Part shown: positions 40,195-49,777 of the stretch, piece by piece
Layout of the letters: each line of letters begins with the position of its first letter
Position numbering within the stretch: the first letter of the stretch is position 1
Source of the DNA: CAZAMI01 sp964627805
GTDB taxonomy: Archaea; Thermoproteota; Thermoprotei_A; Sulfolobales; NBVN01
Assembly: GCA_964627805.1 (NCBI GenBank)
Contig: CAZVLA010000033.1
Span: forward strand, 1-59,973
Length of the DNA stretch: 59,973 nt
Reading direction: 5' to 3'
Translations under genes and position numbers: made by a program
The notes under the pieces: model-generated
Databases searched by the model: none
What the model was told of the DNA's origin: nothing
Seen by the model: the letters and a program-made list of their open reading frames with translations, nothing else

Positions 40195-41400
40195 GTGAGT
40201 GTAATGGCTGGATTCATATCTGTTGGTAAGTCAGTTAGGGAAAGTATTAGGGAGGCTATTAATGAGGCATTGAGTAATGCGCTCAAGGAGCTTAAGGGGG
40301 AGCCCGCATTAGTACTGGTATTCCCTTCATTCAGTAAGTACGGTAATGCTAGTGATGTATCTAAGGTACTTAAGGAGAGGCTAGGAGAAGTACCTTACGT
40401 CGCCATATCAACTGCTGGTGAGTACTTCATGGATGAAGCACTTAATAAGTCAGTAGTTGTTGAGGCATTCTCTAAAGAGGTTTTTAAGGCATCAGTAGGT
40501 GCTGCTAAGGGAGCTCAGGAGGATGGTGTTAGGGCTGGTAAGGAAGCTGCTGAGAGGGCCCTTGAGGGGATTGATGAGGTAGGCTTTAGTGGTTTAAGAC
40601 CGTCATTGGTAGCTATAGTTAATTCAGCACCTGGTCGTGAGGAGGAGGTACTTAGGGGTGTTAGGGAGGTTTTAGGACCTTACGTACCTATAATTGGTGG
40701 TAGTAGTGGTGATGACTTCGCATTAAAGCCTCCCTTCGGCTACCAAGTAACTCCTGAGTTAAGTGGTTCTGGATTAGCTGTCGTTACGTTGATTAAGAGT
40801 AAGTTAAGGTTTGAGATCATCGGTGGCCACGCCTGTAGGTTGACTGGTACCTACGGTATCGTTACTGACGTAGGTGGTGGTAGGGGCGAAGTAGTACTTA
40901 AGATAGGGAATGTGAGGGCTGCCGACGTTTACGCTAGGTGGTTAAGTAAGGACGTTAACTACGTTAAGGGGAATATGCTTAGTTTAGGCCTTAAGAACCC
41001 GCTAGGTATTAAGGACCCAGTAACGGGTGATGTATACGTTAAACACCCAGCAGCCGTTACGGATGAAGGTGGTATAGCATGCTTTGCGTCAGTACCTAAG
41101 AACTCAGTAATTCACTTACTTGAGCATGATTTAGAAGCATCAGTAAGGTTAGGTGAGGAGTTAGTTAAGAGGGCTAAGGAATTACTAGGTGAGTTAGAGG
41201 GTGTACTACTCATTCACTGCGCAGGATCATCGGCGTATCTAGGTGATAAGAGAGGCGAGTTCATTAGGAGGTTATATGAAGTAGCTAAGGCACCCGTAGC
41301 TGGTTTCGCAGCTTATGGTGAGCAGTGGGGTAGTTATAGGTACAGTACGTTAGTGGCCCATAATAACTTAACAACAGCAATACTAGCTTTTTCTAAGTAA
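40195..41400 (+). CDS. FIST-domain ligand-binding protein
   Basis: A 401-residue soluble protein with FIST-N and FIST-C domains. Evidence is ALVLVFPSFSKYGNASDVSK, PYVAISTAGEYF, VPIIGGSSGDDFALKPPFGY (~residues 163-182), EVVLKIGNVRAADVYARWLS and IHCAGSSAYLGDKRGEFI (~residues 340-357). FIST domains bind small molecules (proposed amino acids or related) and in bacteria often feed signalling enzymes. Here no output domain is attached, so partner proteins would be needed. Start is GTG at 40195 or ATG at 40204. It overlaps the convergent folE gene by 8 bases. Confidence 0.75.
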   Translation: MSVMAGFISVGKSVRESIREAINEALSNALKELKGEPALVLVFPSFSKYGNASDVSKVLKERLGEVPYVAISTAGEYFMDEALNKSVVVEAFSKEVFKASVGAAKGAQEDGVRAGKEAAERALEGIDEVGFSGLRPSLVAIVNSAPGREEEVLRGVREVLGPYVPIIGGSSGDDFALKPPFGYQVTPELSGSGLAVVTLIKSKLRFEIIGGHACRLTGTYGIVTDVGGGRGEVVLKIGNVRAADVYARWLSKDVNYVKGNMLSLGLKNPLGIKDPVTGDVYVKHPAAVTDEGGIACFASVPKNSVIHLLEHDLEASVRLGEELVKRAKELLGELEGVLLIHCAGSSAYLGDKRGEFIRRLYEVAKAPVAGFAAYGEQWGSYRYSTLVAHNNLTTAILAFSK

Positions 41401-42004
41401 ACCTAACGTAATTGACTAGCGAGTTACTCCTCATTAGTAACGATAGGACCTCACTCCTTAGCTCCCCATTATCTCTTAACACACCTCTACTAGTTATGGT
41501 AGTCATTATCATTGGCTCCTCAACACCCCTAACTAACGCGCAGGTATGTAAAGCTTCAATAACTAGTAGCAATCCCTTAGGTCTTAAGGTACTGTCTAGG
41601 AAATCAGCTACTTGCTGGGTAAGTCTCTCCTGTAGTTGGAGTCTCCTTGAGTAAACACTTAATATTCTAGCGAACTTACTGAAGCCAAGTACTTTCTCGG
41701 TAGGTATGTACGCTAGATGCGCCTTACCGAAGAAGGGTAGTAGGTGGTGCTCACATATAGACCTAACAGGTACGTCCTTAACTAATACGATGTCTTCGTA
41801 CCTTAAGTACTCCTCAATACTGAATAACTTAACATACTTACTAGGATCCTCCCAATAACCTGAAGCTAACTCCTCAACCCACATACGAGCTACTCTCTTC
41901 GGTGTCTCCTTAAGTCCTTCTCTATTGGGGTCATCACCTATTAACTCAATAAATTCCCTAACTAACTCCTCGATCCTCCTTAACCTATTCTTCCCACCCT
42001 TCAC
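41393..42004 (-). CDS. folE: GTP cyclohydrolase I
   Basis: A 203-residue protein with the FolE (type IA) signatures: TPKRVARMWVEELASGYWED, VPVRSICEHHLLPFFGKAHL (~residues 80-100, zinc ligands Cys and His), YIPTEKVLGFSKFARIL, QERLTQQVADFL and CALVRGVEEPM, whose Cys is the third zinc ligand. It opens GTP to 7,8-dihydroneopterin triphosphate for pterin and queuosine/archaeosine synthesis. Many archaea use the unrelated MptA instead, so the type I enzyme is worth noting. The ATG/GTG start region is preceded by 43 bases to the glycosyltransferase gene. Confidence 0.9.
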   Translation of the reverse strand: MKGGKNRLRRIEELVREFIELIGDDPNREGLKETPKRVARMWVEELASGYWEDPSKYVKLFSIEEYLRYEDIVLVKDVPVRSICEHHLLPFFGKAHLAYIPTEKVLGFSKFARILSVYSRRLQLQERLTQQVADFLDSTLRPKGLLLVIEALHTCALVRGVEEPMIMTTITSRGVLRDNGELRSEVLSLLMRSNSLVNYVRFT

Positions 42005-42047
42005 TAAACCACCGTAGAGATGATTGCGGTGAGTAATTATTACTTAC

Positions 42048-43313
42048 TCATGCGTATTTCTTAATTACCTCCCTCAGTAAGTTCCTACCCTTAACGAACG
42101 TCATTACTTCCTCATTAAGTACTTCCTGAACCTCATCATCGCTTAATCCCTTAACTTCATTGATGTAATTAAGCAACCTACCCATCCATAGGGGTATTAG
42201 GGACTTAAGTAGCTCGGTTCTATAACCTATGCTCTGCCTCCTGAGGAACGACCCTATATACTCAACAATTACTCTAAACCATACCTCCCTGTCTAATCCC
42301 TTACTAATTAATTCATTAATTATGTAATTAAGCAACTCCCTATTTAGTACATGTTCATAAGTACTTAGGTACATCCTTAACCCCTCCCTGAAGGACTTAA
42401 TGACGCCCTCAGTACTTACTTTAATACCCCACGGCTTCATTGGAGGTACTTGAGGTTCATTAATTACTGGTGGCTTAATTAACTTCCTAACCTCCCTCCT
42501 AACCCAGTAATCACTATATTCCGCAAGGAGTGTTATTAGGGAGCCGACGACCTCTACGAACATGTTCTTAAGTGCTTTTGAGGGATCCTTGGCTTCATGT
42601 ATCTTAACGCCTAAGTTAGCTTCACATACTTTAAAGCCCTTAGCTAATGCTGTGTGAGTTATGAATATATCAACACCGAAGAGACTTACCCAAGGATTAG
42701 ATACCCATAACTCACTACGTGCTAACTCATTAACTAAGGACTTACAAAGCCCGAAATCACCACCTATTGGTTGACTAATATCGATTCCGTAAGTAGCTGA
42801 TGTTAGTGGCCTAGCTATGAAGTTAGTTATTGTTGCGTCGTACCTATCCCTTAAGTACTTAGGAGCTACGAACCCGTAATCCATCGCACCATTAATTAAC
42901 TGAGCTACCCACTCCGGGGTTATGCTTCTTAAGTCTGAGTCAAGGAGTATTAAGGCGTCAGCGTCACTGTAGTTACTAACTAACTCCACTAGTAACCTAA
43001 TGGCTGATCCCTTACCAGGTGCTCTAACGTTAGGTAGTATGTAGGTAGGCACTGATATGTAGTCCCTAATTACCTTAACTACGTCCTTAGTACCATCACT
43101 TGATAATCCATCACTAACTACTATAACTGAATCAACACCGCTAAAGTACTTAGTAAGCCCCTTAGCTACGTTATGTATTACGTAGGCTATAGTATGAGCT
43201 ACGTCCTTACTAGGTATACCTACAACTACCTTAGCCTTACTGACTGCATTAACAACTACTTCAGGATCGTCGTAACCAACTACGTAGGGTATTGAACTAC
43301 GCTCTCGGCTCAA
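42048..43313 (-). CDS. GT-A family glycosyltransferase (GT2/GT81-like)
   Basis: A 421-residue protein with a GT-A fold: KVVVGIPSKDVAHTIAYVIH, VIVVSDGLSSDGTKDVV, APGKGSAIRLLVELV, then LILLDSDLRSITPEWV with the DSD metal-binding motif (~residues 117-119). QPIGGDFGLCKSL (~residues 175-187) is characteristic of glucosyl/mannosylglycerate-type synthases. The last ~120 residues are helical. It may make a compatible solute or sugar conjugate such as glucosyl- or mannosylglycerate; the acceptor cannot be read from sequence. It overlaps the glycosidase-like gene by 17 bases, so it is in the sugar operon. Confidence 0.7.
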   Translation of the reverse strand: MSRERSSIPYVVGYDDPEVVVNAVSKAKVVVGIPSKDVAHTIAYVIHNVAKGLTKYFSGVDSVIVVSDGLSSDGTKDVVKVIRDYISVPTYILPNVRAPGKGSAIRLLVELVSNYSDADALILLDSDLRSITPEWVAQLINGAMDYGFVAPKYLRDRYDATITNFIARPLTSATYGIDISQPIGGDFGLCKSLVNELARSELWVSNPWVSLFGVDIFITHTALAKGFKVCEANLGVKIHEAKDPSKALKNMFVEVVGSLITLLAEYSDYWVRREVRKLIKPPVINEPQVPPMKPWGIKVSTEGVIKSFREGLRMYLSTYEHVLNRELLNYIINELISKGLDREVWFRVIVEYIGSFLRRQSIGYRTELLKSLIPLWMGRLLNYINEVKGLSDDEVQEVLNEEVMTFVKGRNLLREVIKKYA

Positions 43314-45522
43314 AAACCACTACCTCATACTCCTTAACTCCAGGGACGTTAATTAGTGCTACACCATCAACTACCTCATAACTTAACTTGAGCTCAGGAT
43401 TTAATGGCGAGTATACTGAGTACCTTAAGTTAGGATCAACACCACTCACTAAGATCCTGACATCACTCACCGGTATTACCTCCCTAGGTGGGTGTACAGC
43501 CTCTGAAGTACTGTATCCTGGTAGTGGTTGCTTAGTCCTTCCAGTACCTATTGAGAGTATCCTCTGGTTGTAGGTGTGGTTTAGTAAGTGTATTACGTAT
43601 CTCTCACCCTGCCTGAAGAACTCCGTATGAAGCGTCTCAGGCGCCTCAGCCCTTACAGGTGGTTCACCACCTACGTACGATACAGCATTAAGTATTAACT
43701 TACGGTAAGTAGGTAGCCCTACCCTCCAGTAATGCCTACCTAACTGCCATGTGAAGTAGGTACTTAATCCATCACTTACTGAATTAACTACTACCGCAGG
43801 TAATTCCGTCCTACCAGCATAGGCTGGTGGTGACCTACCTAAGGTATACTCAAATCCCCACTCACTAGATGCTATACCTACATTACCTAGTACTAAGGAG
43901 CCTTCAGGCTCTATGAGTACGTGCCATCCTAAATTAGGTGACACCCTCTCCCTAAGGAAGCTGTAACTCATATCACCTACTAATATGGGGGCTTCAGGTA
44001 GCTCCTTAACTATGGGGTGCTTCTTCTCCTTAATGATTACGTAACTCCAAGGACTCTTAAGTAAGCCCTTAACACTAGCACCGAATACTTCCCTTAAGCT
44101 GAATTCATACAGATCTACACACTCCTCATCACATGTAGTACTTAAGTAGGTAGCTACTAAGCCACCACCCTCCCTTACGTAATTACTTAGTGAGTTACTC
44201 GCACCCTTACCTAGGCATACCGTATTAGCGAGTACTATTGCGTTGAATGACTTAATGAAGCTTAAGTCACTTAAGTCCCTCTCAGCAATGAACTCGACAG
44301 GTACGTGTGAGTGGGTTAATGCGTAGTAGAACCCTCTAACCTCATCAACGTAATGCTCAGGCTTATCCCTTCCGTAATGGTCCCTAGTCCTATTAGAGAC
44401 TACTATACCTACGTACTTAACGGGTTCAGCACCATCAATGTACTCCTCAAGCCTCTCATGCTCATTAAATACCTCCTTAATAGCTTCTAAGGACGACCTA
44501 TCCTGTATGTAGGAGTTAGAGAATATTAGTGCCCATGGATGTCCACCACCAACTATATTCTCCCTAAGTCCCTGCCTAATAGCTAATGGCGTAGTAGGTA
44601 CTACGGTCCTATATAGGAAGAAGTAGTTCCTGGAAGCAGTTACGGGCTTACCGCGGGCCATAGCCCTCGTTAACTTAACCATCTCAGTAATGAATCCAGG
44701 TGGTTGATGATCTGCTTCACTACACTCAGCGAATATCATGTCTAGGTAGTCCCTACCCTCCTCAACAACTCTATTAGTCCTCCCCGCCCACCCTCCTGGG
44801 TGGCTATTATACATGAAGAGTACTTCATCACCTCCCCTACTCTTAACTACTTCCCTAACCTCACGTAACTTCTCAACAACTACCCTGTACCTCCAGTCCC
44901 ATAACTCCCTCCACCTAGAGTCTCTCCAGTTAGGTTCCTTAGGCATTTCGTAGCCGTGCTCCTTAAGGAACCTCTCCCTACACCACCTGCAGTAACACGC
45001 TCTCTCAATATCTGGTTGATACCTGAATGAGTCTAGGAATACACCATCAACACCTAACTCAAGTACCTCCTTAACCTCCTCCTTAATCACGTTCATGAAT
45101 GGGCTGTTAATACACATCTGCGGCCATTCAGGTACGTAGCCCTCTTCGTAGTAGGGTGCGTGCTCAAGTAGTATCGTCTCTCCTCTGTAATTGACTTGAG
45201 CCCATTCCGTATGTTTCCTGTACATGTACTGATCGGCTGTGTGACCTACCATAACTACTACTTTAATACCTAATTTCCTACCTTCCTCAACAGCCTCCTT
45301 AATTAGGTCGGTACGTAGCTTAGGATGCAACTCCCTAATCTTACTGAGGTAGAATGCCCTACCCCATGGATCCCTAGCGAATAGTACTAGGACGTTAGCT
45401 CCTAGGTCGTGAGCTAACCTAGCGAGGTCTGAACCACTTATGTGTAGTAAGCTAGCTCCGTACCTATCCTCTATATTGAACTGCAGAACCCTAAGTGGCT
45501 TATTAAACCACGACCTACTCAA
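43297..45522 (-). CDS. glycoside hydrolase-like protein with GHL6-type barrel
   Basis: A 741-residue protein without signal peptide. The N-terminal ~390 residues look like a TIM barrel of the hypothetical glycosyl hydrolase 6 type: LGANVLVLFARDPWGRAFYL, GIKVVVMVGHTADQY, GVDGVFLDSFRYQPDIE, CYCRWCRERFLKEHGYE and DMIFAECSEADHQPPGF. Acidic residues in LDSF and FAEC are candidate catalysts. Residues ~400-600 resemble the beta-galactosidase trimerisation (glutamine-amidotransferase-like) domain (VNYVREGGGLVATYLS type strand). A beta domain closes the protein. It sits between a glycosyltransferase and a sugar ABC transporter, so it likely acts on imported glycosides in the cytoplasm. Confidence 0.65.
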   Translation of the reverse strand: MSRSWFNKPLRVLQFNIEDRYGASLLHISGSDLARLAHDLGANVLVLFARDPWGRAFYLSKIRELHPKLRTDLIKEAVEEGRKLGIKVVVMVGHTADQYMYRKHTEWAQVNYRGETILLEHAPYYEEGYVPEWPQMCINSPFMNVIKEEVKEVLELGVDGVFLDSFRYQPDIERACYCRWCRERFLKEHGYEMPKEPNWRDSRWRELWDWRYRVVVEKLREVREVVKSRGGDEVLFMYNSHPGGWAGRTNRVVEEGRDYLDMIFAECSEADHQPPGFITEMVKLTRAMARGKPVTASRNYFFLYRTVVPTTPLAIRQGLRENIVGGGHPWALIFSNSYIQDRSSLEAIKEVFNEHERLEEYIDGAEPVKYVGIVVSNRTRDHYGRDKPEHYVDEVRGFYYALTHSHVPVEFIAERDLSDLSFIKSFNAIVLANTVCLGKGASNSLSNYVREGGGLVATYLSTTCDEECVDLYEFSLREVFGASVKGLLKSPWSYVIIKEKKHPIVKELPEAPILVGDMSYSFLRERVSPNLGWHVLIEPEGSLVLGNVGIASSEWGFEYTLGRSPPAYAGRTELPAVVVNSVSDGLSTYFTWQLGRHYWRVGLPTYRKLILNAVSYVGGEPPVRAEAPETLHTEFFRQGERYVIHLLNHTYNQRILSIGTGRTKQPLPGYSTSEAVHPPREVIPVSDVRILVSGVDPNLRYSVYSPLNPELKLSYEVVDGVALINVPGVKEYEVVVFEPRA

Positions 45523-45552
45523 CCGCGGTTACCTCCTCCTAATTTGTTTTGT

Positions 45553-46680
45553 TTAGATTATTGCTTTAGTACTTGACTTATCAAAAACATGCATCTTACT
45601 AATGTCAAGCATTACCACTATGTCAGAACCTAAGGTGAAGTGGTGACTACCTGATACCTTAACTACGAGTAACTTACTACCTACTCTTACATGGACTATC
45701 GTATCAGACCCTAAAGCCTCAACGAAATCGACCACACCCTTTATCGTGGGTCCCTTAACATTCTTAGGTGCTAATTCAATCGGGTACATGTGCTCAGGCC
45801 TAATACCTAATATGACGCCCTTACCTTCGTAGTCCTTAAGTGCCTCTGCTACGTCACTACTGACCTCAATCCTGAAGTCACCAGCGTCTAGGTAGGACTT
45901 ACCACCCTCCGAGACTACGGTTACGTCTACGAAGTTCATTTGAGGAGTACCTACGAAGCCAGCTACGAACGTATTGGCTGGTTTAAGGTATATCTCCTCA
46001 GGGGTACCGACCTGCTGTATCCTACCTGCATTCATCACTGCTATCTTATCACCCATAGTCATAGCTTCTACCTGATCGTGGGTTACGTATATGGTAGTTA
46101 CTTTAATCCTCCTCTGAAGCTTCTTCAACTCACTCCTCATCTTAACCCTCAGTAAGGCATCTAGGTTACTTAAGGGCTCATCCATGAGTAGGACGTCAGG
46201 CTCAACAACTATTGCCCTAGCAACCGCTACCCTCTGCCTCTGACCACCACTTAACTGATGTGGGTACCTATCTAGTAGCTCAGATATCTGAAGCATCTCA
46301 GCAGCCCACTTAACCCTCCTATCGATCTCGTCCTTAGGTACCTTCCTAAGCCTTAACGGGAAGGCTATGTTGTCATAGACCTTCATGTGTGGCCAGACTG
46401 CGTAGCTCTGGAACACCATTGACACGTTCCTATCCTTAGGTGGTAAGTACGTTACGTCCCTCTCATTGAAGTATATCCTACCTTCATCGGGTTTCTCGAG
46501 ACCCGCTATGCATCTTAAGGTAGTCGTCTTACCGCACCCTGAAGGACCTAGGAGGACTATGAATTCGCCGTGCTTAACCTCTAGGTTAATCCCGTTCACA
46601 GCTACGGTCTTACCGAACCTCTTAACTAGGTTCTCAAGCCTTACGTTAACCACGTGCATCACCTCAGAGTTATACCCCAC
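45553..46680 (-). CDS. carbohydrate ABC transporter ATP-binding protein (MalK/UgpC type)
   Basis: A 375-residue ATPase: Walker A GPSGCGKTT (~residues 45-53), Q-loop MVFQSYAVWPHM, signature LSGGQRQRVAVARA (~residues 143-156), Walker B DVLLMDEPLSNLDA and the H-loop THD. The C-terminal ~120 residues form the MalK-type OB/TOBE regulatory domain (ILGIRPEHMYPIE). It powers the two permeases encoded just upstream. It overlaps the second permease gene by 22 bases. Confidence 0.9.
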   Translation of the reverse strand: MGYNSEVMHVVNVRLENLVKRFGKTVAVNGINLEVKHGEFIVLLGPSGCGKTTTLRCIAGLEKPDEGRIYFNERDVTYLPPKDRNVSMVFQSYAVWPHMKVYDNIAFPLRLRKVPKDEIDRRVKWAAEMLQISELLDRYPHQLSGGQRQRVAVARAIVVEPDVLLMDEPLSNLDALLRVKMRSELKKLQRRIKVTTIYVTHDQVEAMTMGDKIAVMNAGRIQQVGTPEEIYLKPANTFVAGFVGTPQMNFVDVTVVSEGGKSYLDAGDFRIEVSSDVAEALKDYEGKGVILGIRPEHMYPIELAPKNVKGPTIKGVVDFVEALGSDTIVHVRVGSKLLVVKVSGSHHFTLGSDIVVMLDISKMHVFDKSSTKAII

Positions 46681-47477
46681 ATAGCTATGAGGTACCTCCT
46701 AGCTATGAAAACAAATATCATTGCTGGTAGTACCATGATAAATGACGCTGCGAACTTAATGAAGTCTGGTGCCGCCATTGCTGAGGTTAGTATGAATGCT
46801 GGTAAGGTTCTGTTAGTTAAGGTAAGTACTGAAGCCATGAATACCTCATTCCACGACATTATGAAGGTGAATATAGCTGCTGCAGCTAACCCGGGTAGTG
46901 CTAGTGGTAATGTTATTCTTAGGAATGCACCCCACCTAGATAGCCCGAATATCATCCCAGCTTCCTCAAGCTCGGTAGGTACTCCAGCGAATATGCTTGA
47001 GGTTATTAGTATTACGAAGGGTAGAGCCATTGACGTATGTGCTAGAGCAACGCCTAGTAATGTGTCATTAAGCCCTAGCCTTATGTAGAGCGTCACTAGG
47101 GGTACCGCTATGATTATTATTGGGAACATCCTAAGACCTATGATTAGCAACTTAATTGAGTCCTTACCCCTGAATGCGTACCTAGCGAATGCGTAGCCAG
47201 CCGGTAAGCCTAAGACGAAGCTAAATAGTATCGTCAATGAGGCAACTATGATGCTGTTCATGATTGCCGGGCCAGCACCTAAGGCTAGTAATTCCTGTAT
47301 GTGCTTTAGGGTGAAGTGTGTAGGTATCACTACCTTAGGGCTGTAGTAGTCATGCGTTGTTGAGAATGCGTATAGTATAGCTATTACTATAGGTGTTAAT
47401 ATCCAAAGCACCGACACAGTTACTAAGCCGTAGAAAACAACCCTTCTTAAGTAGTACTTAACAACGTCTGAAACCAT
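46659..47477 (-). CDS. carbohydrate ABC transporter permease (MalG type)
   Basis: A 272-residue protein with six membrane helices and the EAA coupling loop: EEAGMIFGLSRWGAFLRITLPLALPGL (split here by its G pattern, ~residues 178-205). It begins with the N-terminal helix VVFYGLVTVSVLWILTPIVI. It pairs with the MalF-like permease encoded immediately upstream (one-base junction at 47477). Confidence 0.9.
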   Translation of the reverse strand: MVSDVVKYYLRRVVFYGLVTVSVLWILTPIVIAILYAFSTTHDYYSPKVVIPTHFTLKHIQELLALGAGPAIMNSIIVASLTILFSFVLGLPAGYAFARYAFRGKDSIKLLIIGLRMFPIIIIAVPLVTLYIRLGLNDTLLGVALAHTSMALPFVILITSSIFAGVPTELEEAGMIFGLSRWGAFLRITLPLALPGLAAAAIFTFIMSWNEVFMASVLTLTNRTLPAFILTSAMAAPDFIKFAASFIMVLPAMIFVFIARRYLIAMWGITLR

Positions 47478-48397
47478 TACCTACTCACCTCCAGATACTG
47501 AGCCCTGAACATCTTTATGTAGATATAACCCACAGCAACTGATAAGGCGGCTATTATTAATGCGTACAGAGCAGCTACTCCGTAGTGGTAGAGCTCTGTT
47601 TGCTCGTAGTAAGCCTCACCAGCTAGTACGGGTATGTCCCTACCAGCTAATACCCACACAACACCGAATACTTGGAATGCGAAGAGGGTCCTTATTATTA
47701 GGGCTGCTTGTAGGCTAGGTTTAAGCATGGGGAATATTATATGCCTTAACTTCTCCCAAGTACCTGCACCGAATACCTCAGCAGCTTCTATGTAGTCCTT
47801 GCTGATCATTTGTAACCCAGCGAATATTATGACGAATACTATGGCTGTAGCCCTCCATACCTCAGCAATTACTATGGCTAAGAACTCCATGTACCTATAT
47901 TGGTAGCCGAAGAACTGTATCGGTGATGCTATTATCCCGGCGGCCATGAGCATCTTATTGAAGAATCCATTAGTTGATAGCATGGTGTACCATATGAGAC
48001 CCCCAGCTACGTCACTAATTGTTAAGGGTAGTACGAACGCGTATAGAGCGAATTCCCTACCCTTGAAGTTAGTACTCAGTAGTAGTGAGAAGCCTAGAGC
48101 TAGCATTACTTGAATAGGTATTATGACAGCGGCTAATGCTAGGGTATCCTTGAATGCTGTGTAGAACATTGACTCAGGTGAGTAGAGGAGGTACTTGATG
48201 TGGGCTAGGGTGAAGTGCCCGCTACTGTCTGTGAAGGCGAGTACGACTGCTTGAGCTAGGGGGTAACCTATGAAGAAAAGTAGGTAGCTTAGGGCTGGAG
48301 CTATGAGGAAGTAAGGTATGAACTTCTCAATTTTTGAGGGCTGAGTTAACGAAAAAGCCTCGGGTTTATTCTTACTCGTAAACCCCATTACAACCAC
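47477..48397 (-). CDS. carbohydrate ABC transporter permease (MalF type)
   Basis: A 306-residue permease with six helices and the EAA loop EAAEVFGAGTWEKLRHIIFP (~residues 205-225). The first helix is preceded by ~30 cytoplasmic residues. It forms the import pore with the MalG-type subunit. It lies 6 bases after the binding-protein gene. Confidence 0.9.
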   Translation of the reverse strand: MVVMGFTSKNKPEAFSLTQPSKIEKFIPYFLIAPALSYLLFFIGYPLAQAVVLAFTDSSGHFTLAHIKYLLYSPESMFYTAFKDTLALAAVIIPIQVMLALGFSLLLSTNFKGREFALYAFVLPLTISDVAGGLIWYTMLSTNGFFNKMLMAAGIIASPIQFFGYQYRYMEFLAIVIAEVWRATAIVFVIIFAGLQMISKDYIEAAEVFGAGTWEKLRHIIFPMLKPSLQAALIIRTLFAFQVFGVVWVLAGRDIPVLAGEAYYEQTELYHYGVAALYALIIAALSVAVGYIYIKMFRAQYLEVSR

Positions 48398-48403
48398 CTA
48401 TTC

Positions 48404-49756
48404 CTAGCCGGAGTCCGGTGGTGGTAGTGGGGCACCTACCTCCTTGAATAGGTTGAGTAGCTTAGGTCCTAGGTCACTCAGTACCTTCTGTATATCCTCG
48501 TTCTGAAGTACGATTCTCTTGAAGGCAGTTAAGTATATACTCTTGAAGTCTCCTCCCTTAGCTCCTAGGCTAGGTATCATAGCTACTAAAGCGTGAGGTG
48601 CGCTTATCTGGGCATTAACGCCTACAGCTAGTACCTTAAGTGGCCCACTTGGTATTGCCTGTGAAGCCTCCTGAACTGTTGGGAAGAATCCTGTCTTCTT
48701 AAGTACCTCAATCTGGGTTGATGGCTTAGTTAGGTAGTCTATTAGCTTCCAAGCCGCCTTCGGGTTAGGTGCTCCCTTAGGTATGGCTAACCCAGCAACT
48801 ACTAGTATGAAGCCCCTACCCTTAGGACCTATAGGTACTGGAACTACTACGAACTGGTCTGGCTTATTGACGATTGCGTCCTTAATCCTTGCTGTGTGGT
48901 CCCAGGCTATCCATACCTCACCCTTAAGTAGTGGGTCTGCCATAGCGTCCCACGTAGTACTTGCTGGGTTTACGTACTGCCATAACTTCTTAAGGTACTG
49001 CCACATCTTAACAGCGTCTGGACTGTTGAAGTTCTTAACCTGAGCACCCGTGAATGCTGGGTATAGGTAACCGTGTAGGAACCTAACGAATAGTCCGTGT
49101 GGTCCTGCTGGGAAGCCTAGTAGTTTCTTACCTGTCTTCTCGTATAGGTTCTTAGCCCAAGCTAGTAACGCGTCGTAAGTCCACTTATCAGTACCTTTAA
49201 TTACGTCCTCCTTAGTGAGTCCGGGTGGTAGGTAGTCGAATGCCTTCTTATTAATGACCATTACGTAGGTAGCGGTCATCCATGGTATGTAAGCCAGTAT
49301 TCCATGCATGTGTGCGTAATTCATTAGTACCTTCGGGAATGTCCTACCTGAGAGCGTACCGAATTGACTTAAGTCCATTAGGTAGCCCTTAGATGCGTAT
49401 AGGTCTAGACCACCGTGTAGGTCACCTATGACGTCTATAGTTACCTTACCTGCCTTCTCCTCCGAGCTCAGCCTAGTAGCTAAGTCTGAGTAGCTCATAG
49501 CTACGAACTCAACCTTAATACCGGTCTCCTTCGTGAACTGAGCTAGTAACGTACCCTTAACGAACTGCTGCTCCTCAGGTGGGCATAACTGCGTGGATGC
49601 CCAGATAATCTTCGTAGGTCCTTTATGCATTGTCGTTAAGTAGTAGGCTACACCAGCTATTATCGCTATTATAATTACTATAGCAGCAATAACTGCAGCT
49701 TTACTAACTGCGTACCTAAGTATTCTTTTGGTCTTACCCATAATTACACCTATCAA
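48404..49756 (-). CDS. carbohydrate ABC transporter substrate-binding protein
   Basis: A 450-residue protein with an N-terminal membrane anchor (residues ~18-42, AAVIAAIVIIIAIIAGVAYYL). It has a solute-binding protein family 1 fold: KIIWASTQLCPPEEQQFVKG, FTKETGIKVEFVAMSYSDLA, IDVIGDLHGGLDLYASKGYL and WIAWDHTARIKDAIVNK. It would capture an oligosaccharide or glycoside outside the cell. As first gene of the operon it is preceded by a TATA region inside the palindrome CTTAAAAATTTTAAG (49778-49792). The ligand is unknown. Confidence 0.85.
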   Translation of the reverse strand: MIGVIMGKTKRILRYAVSKAAVIAAIVIIIAIIAGVAYYLTTMHKGPTKIIWASTQLCPPEEQQFVKGTLLAQFTKETGIKVEFVAMSYSDLATRLSSEEKAGKVTIDVIGDLHGGLDLYASKGYLMDLSQFGTLSGRTFPKVLMNYAHMHGILAYIPWMTATYVMVINKKAFDYLPPGLTKEDVIKGTDKWTYDALLAWAKNLYEKTGKKLLGFPAGPHGLFVRFLHGYLYPAFTGAQVKNFNSPDAVKMWQYLKKLWQYVNPASTTWDAMADPLLKGEVWIAWDHTARIKDAIVNKPDQFVVVPVPIGPKGRGFILVVAGLAIPKGAPNPKAAWKLIDYLTKPSTQIEVLKKTGFFPTVQEASQAIPSGPLKVLAVGVNAQISAPHALVAMIPSLGAKGGDFKSIYLTAFKRIVLQNEDIQKVLSDLGPKLLNLFKEVGAPLPPPDSG

Positions 49757-49777
49757 GGTGAATTAAAGCAGAACCTA

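Noticed and set aside
46654..47088. 144-codon plus-strand open frame opposite the MalG-type permease
   Set aside because: It is an antisense shadow; the permease on the other strand has the EAA loop and six helices.
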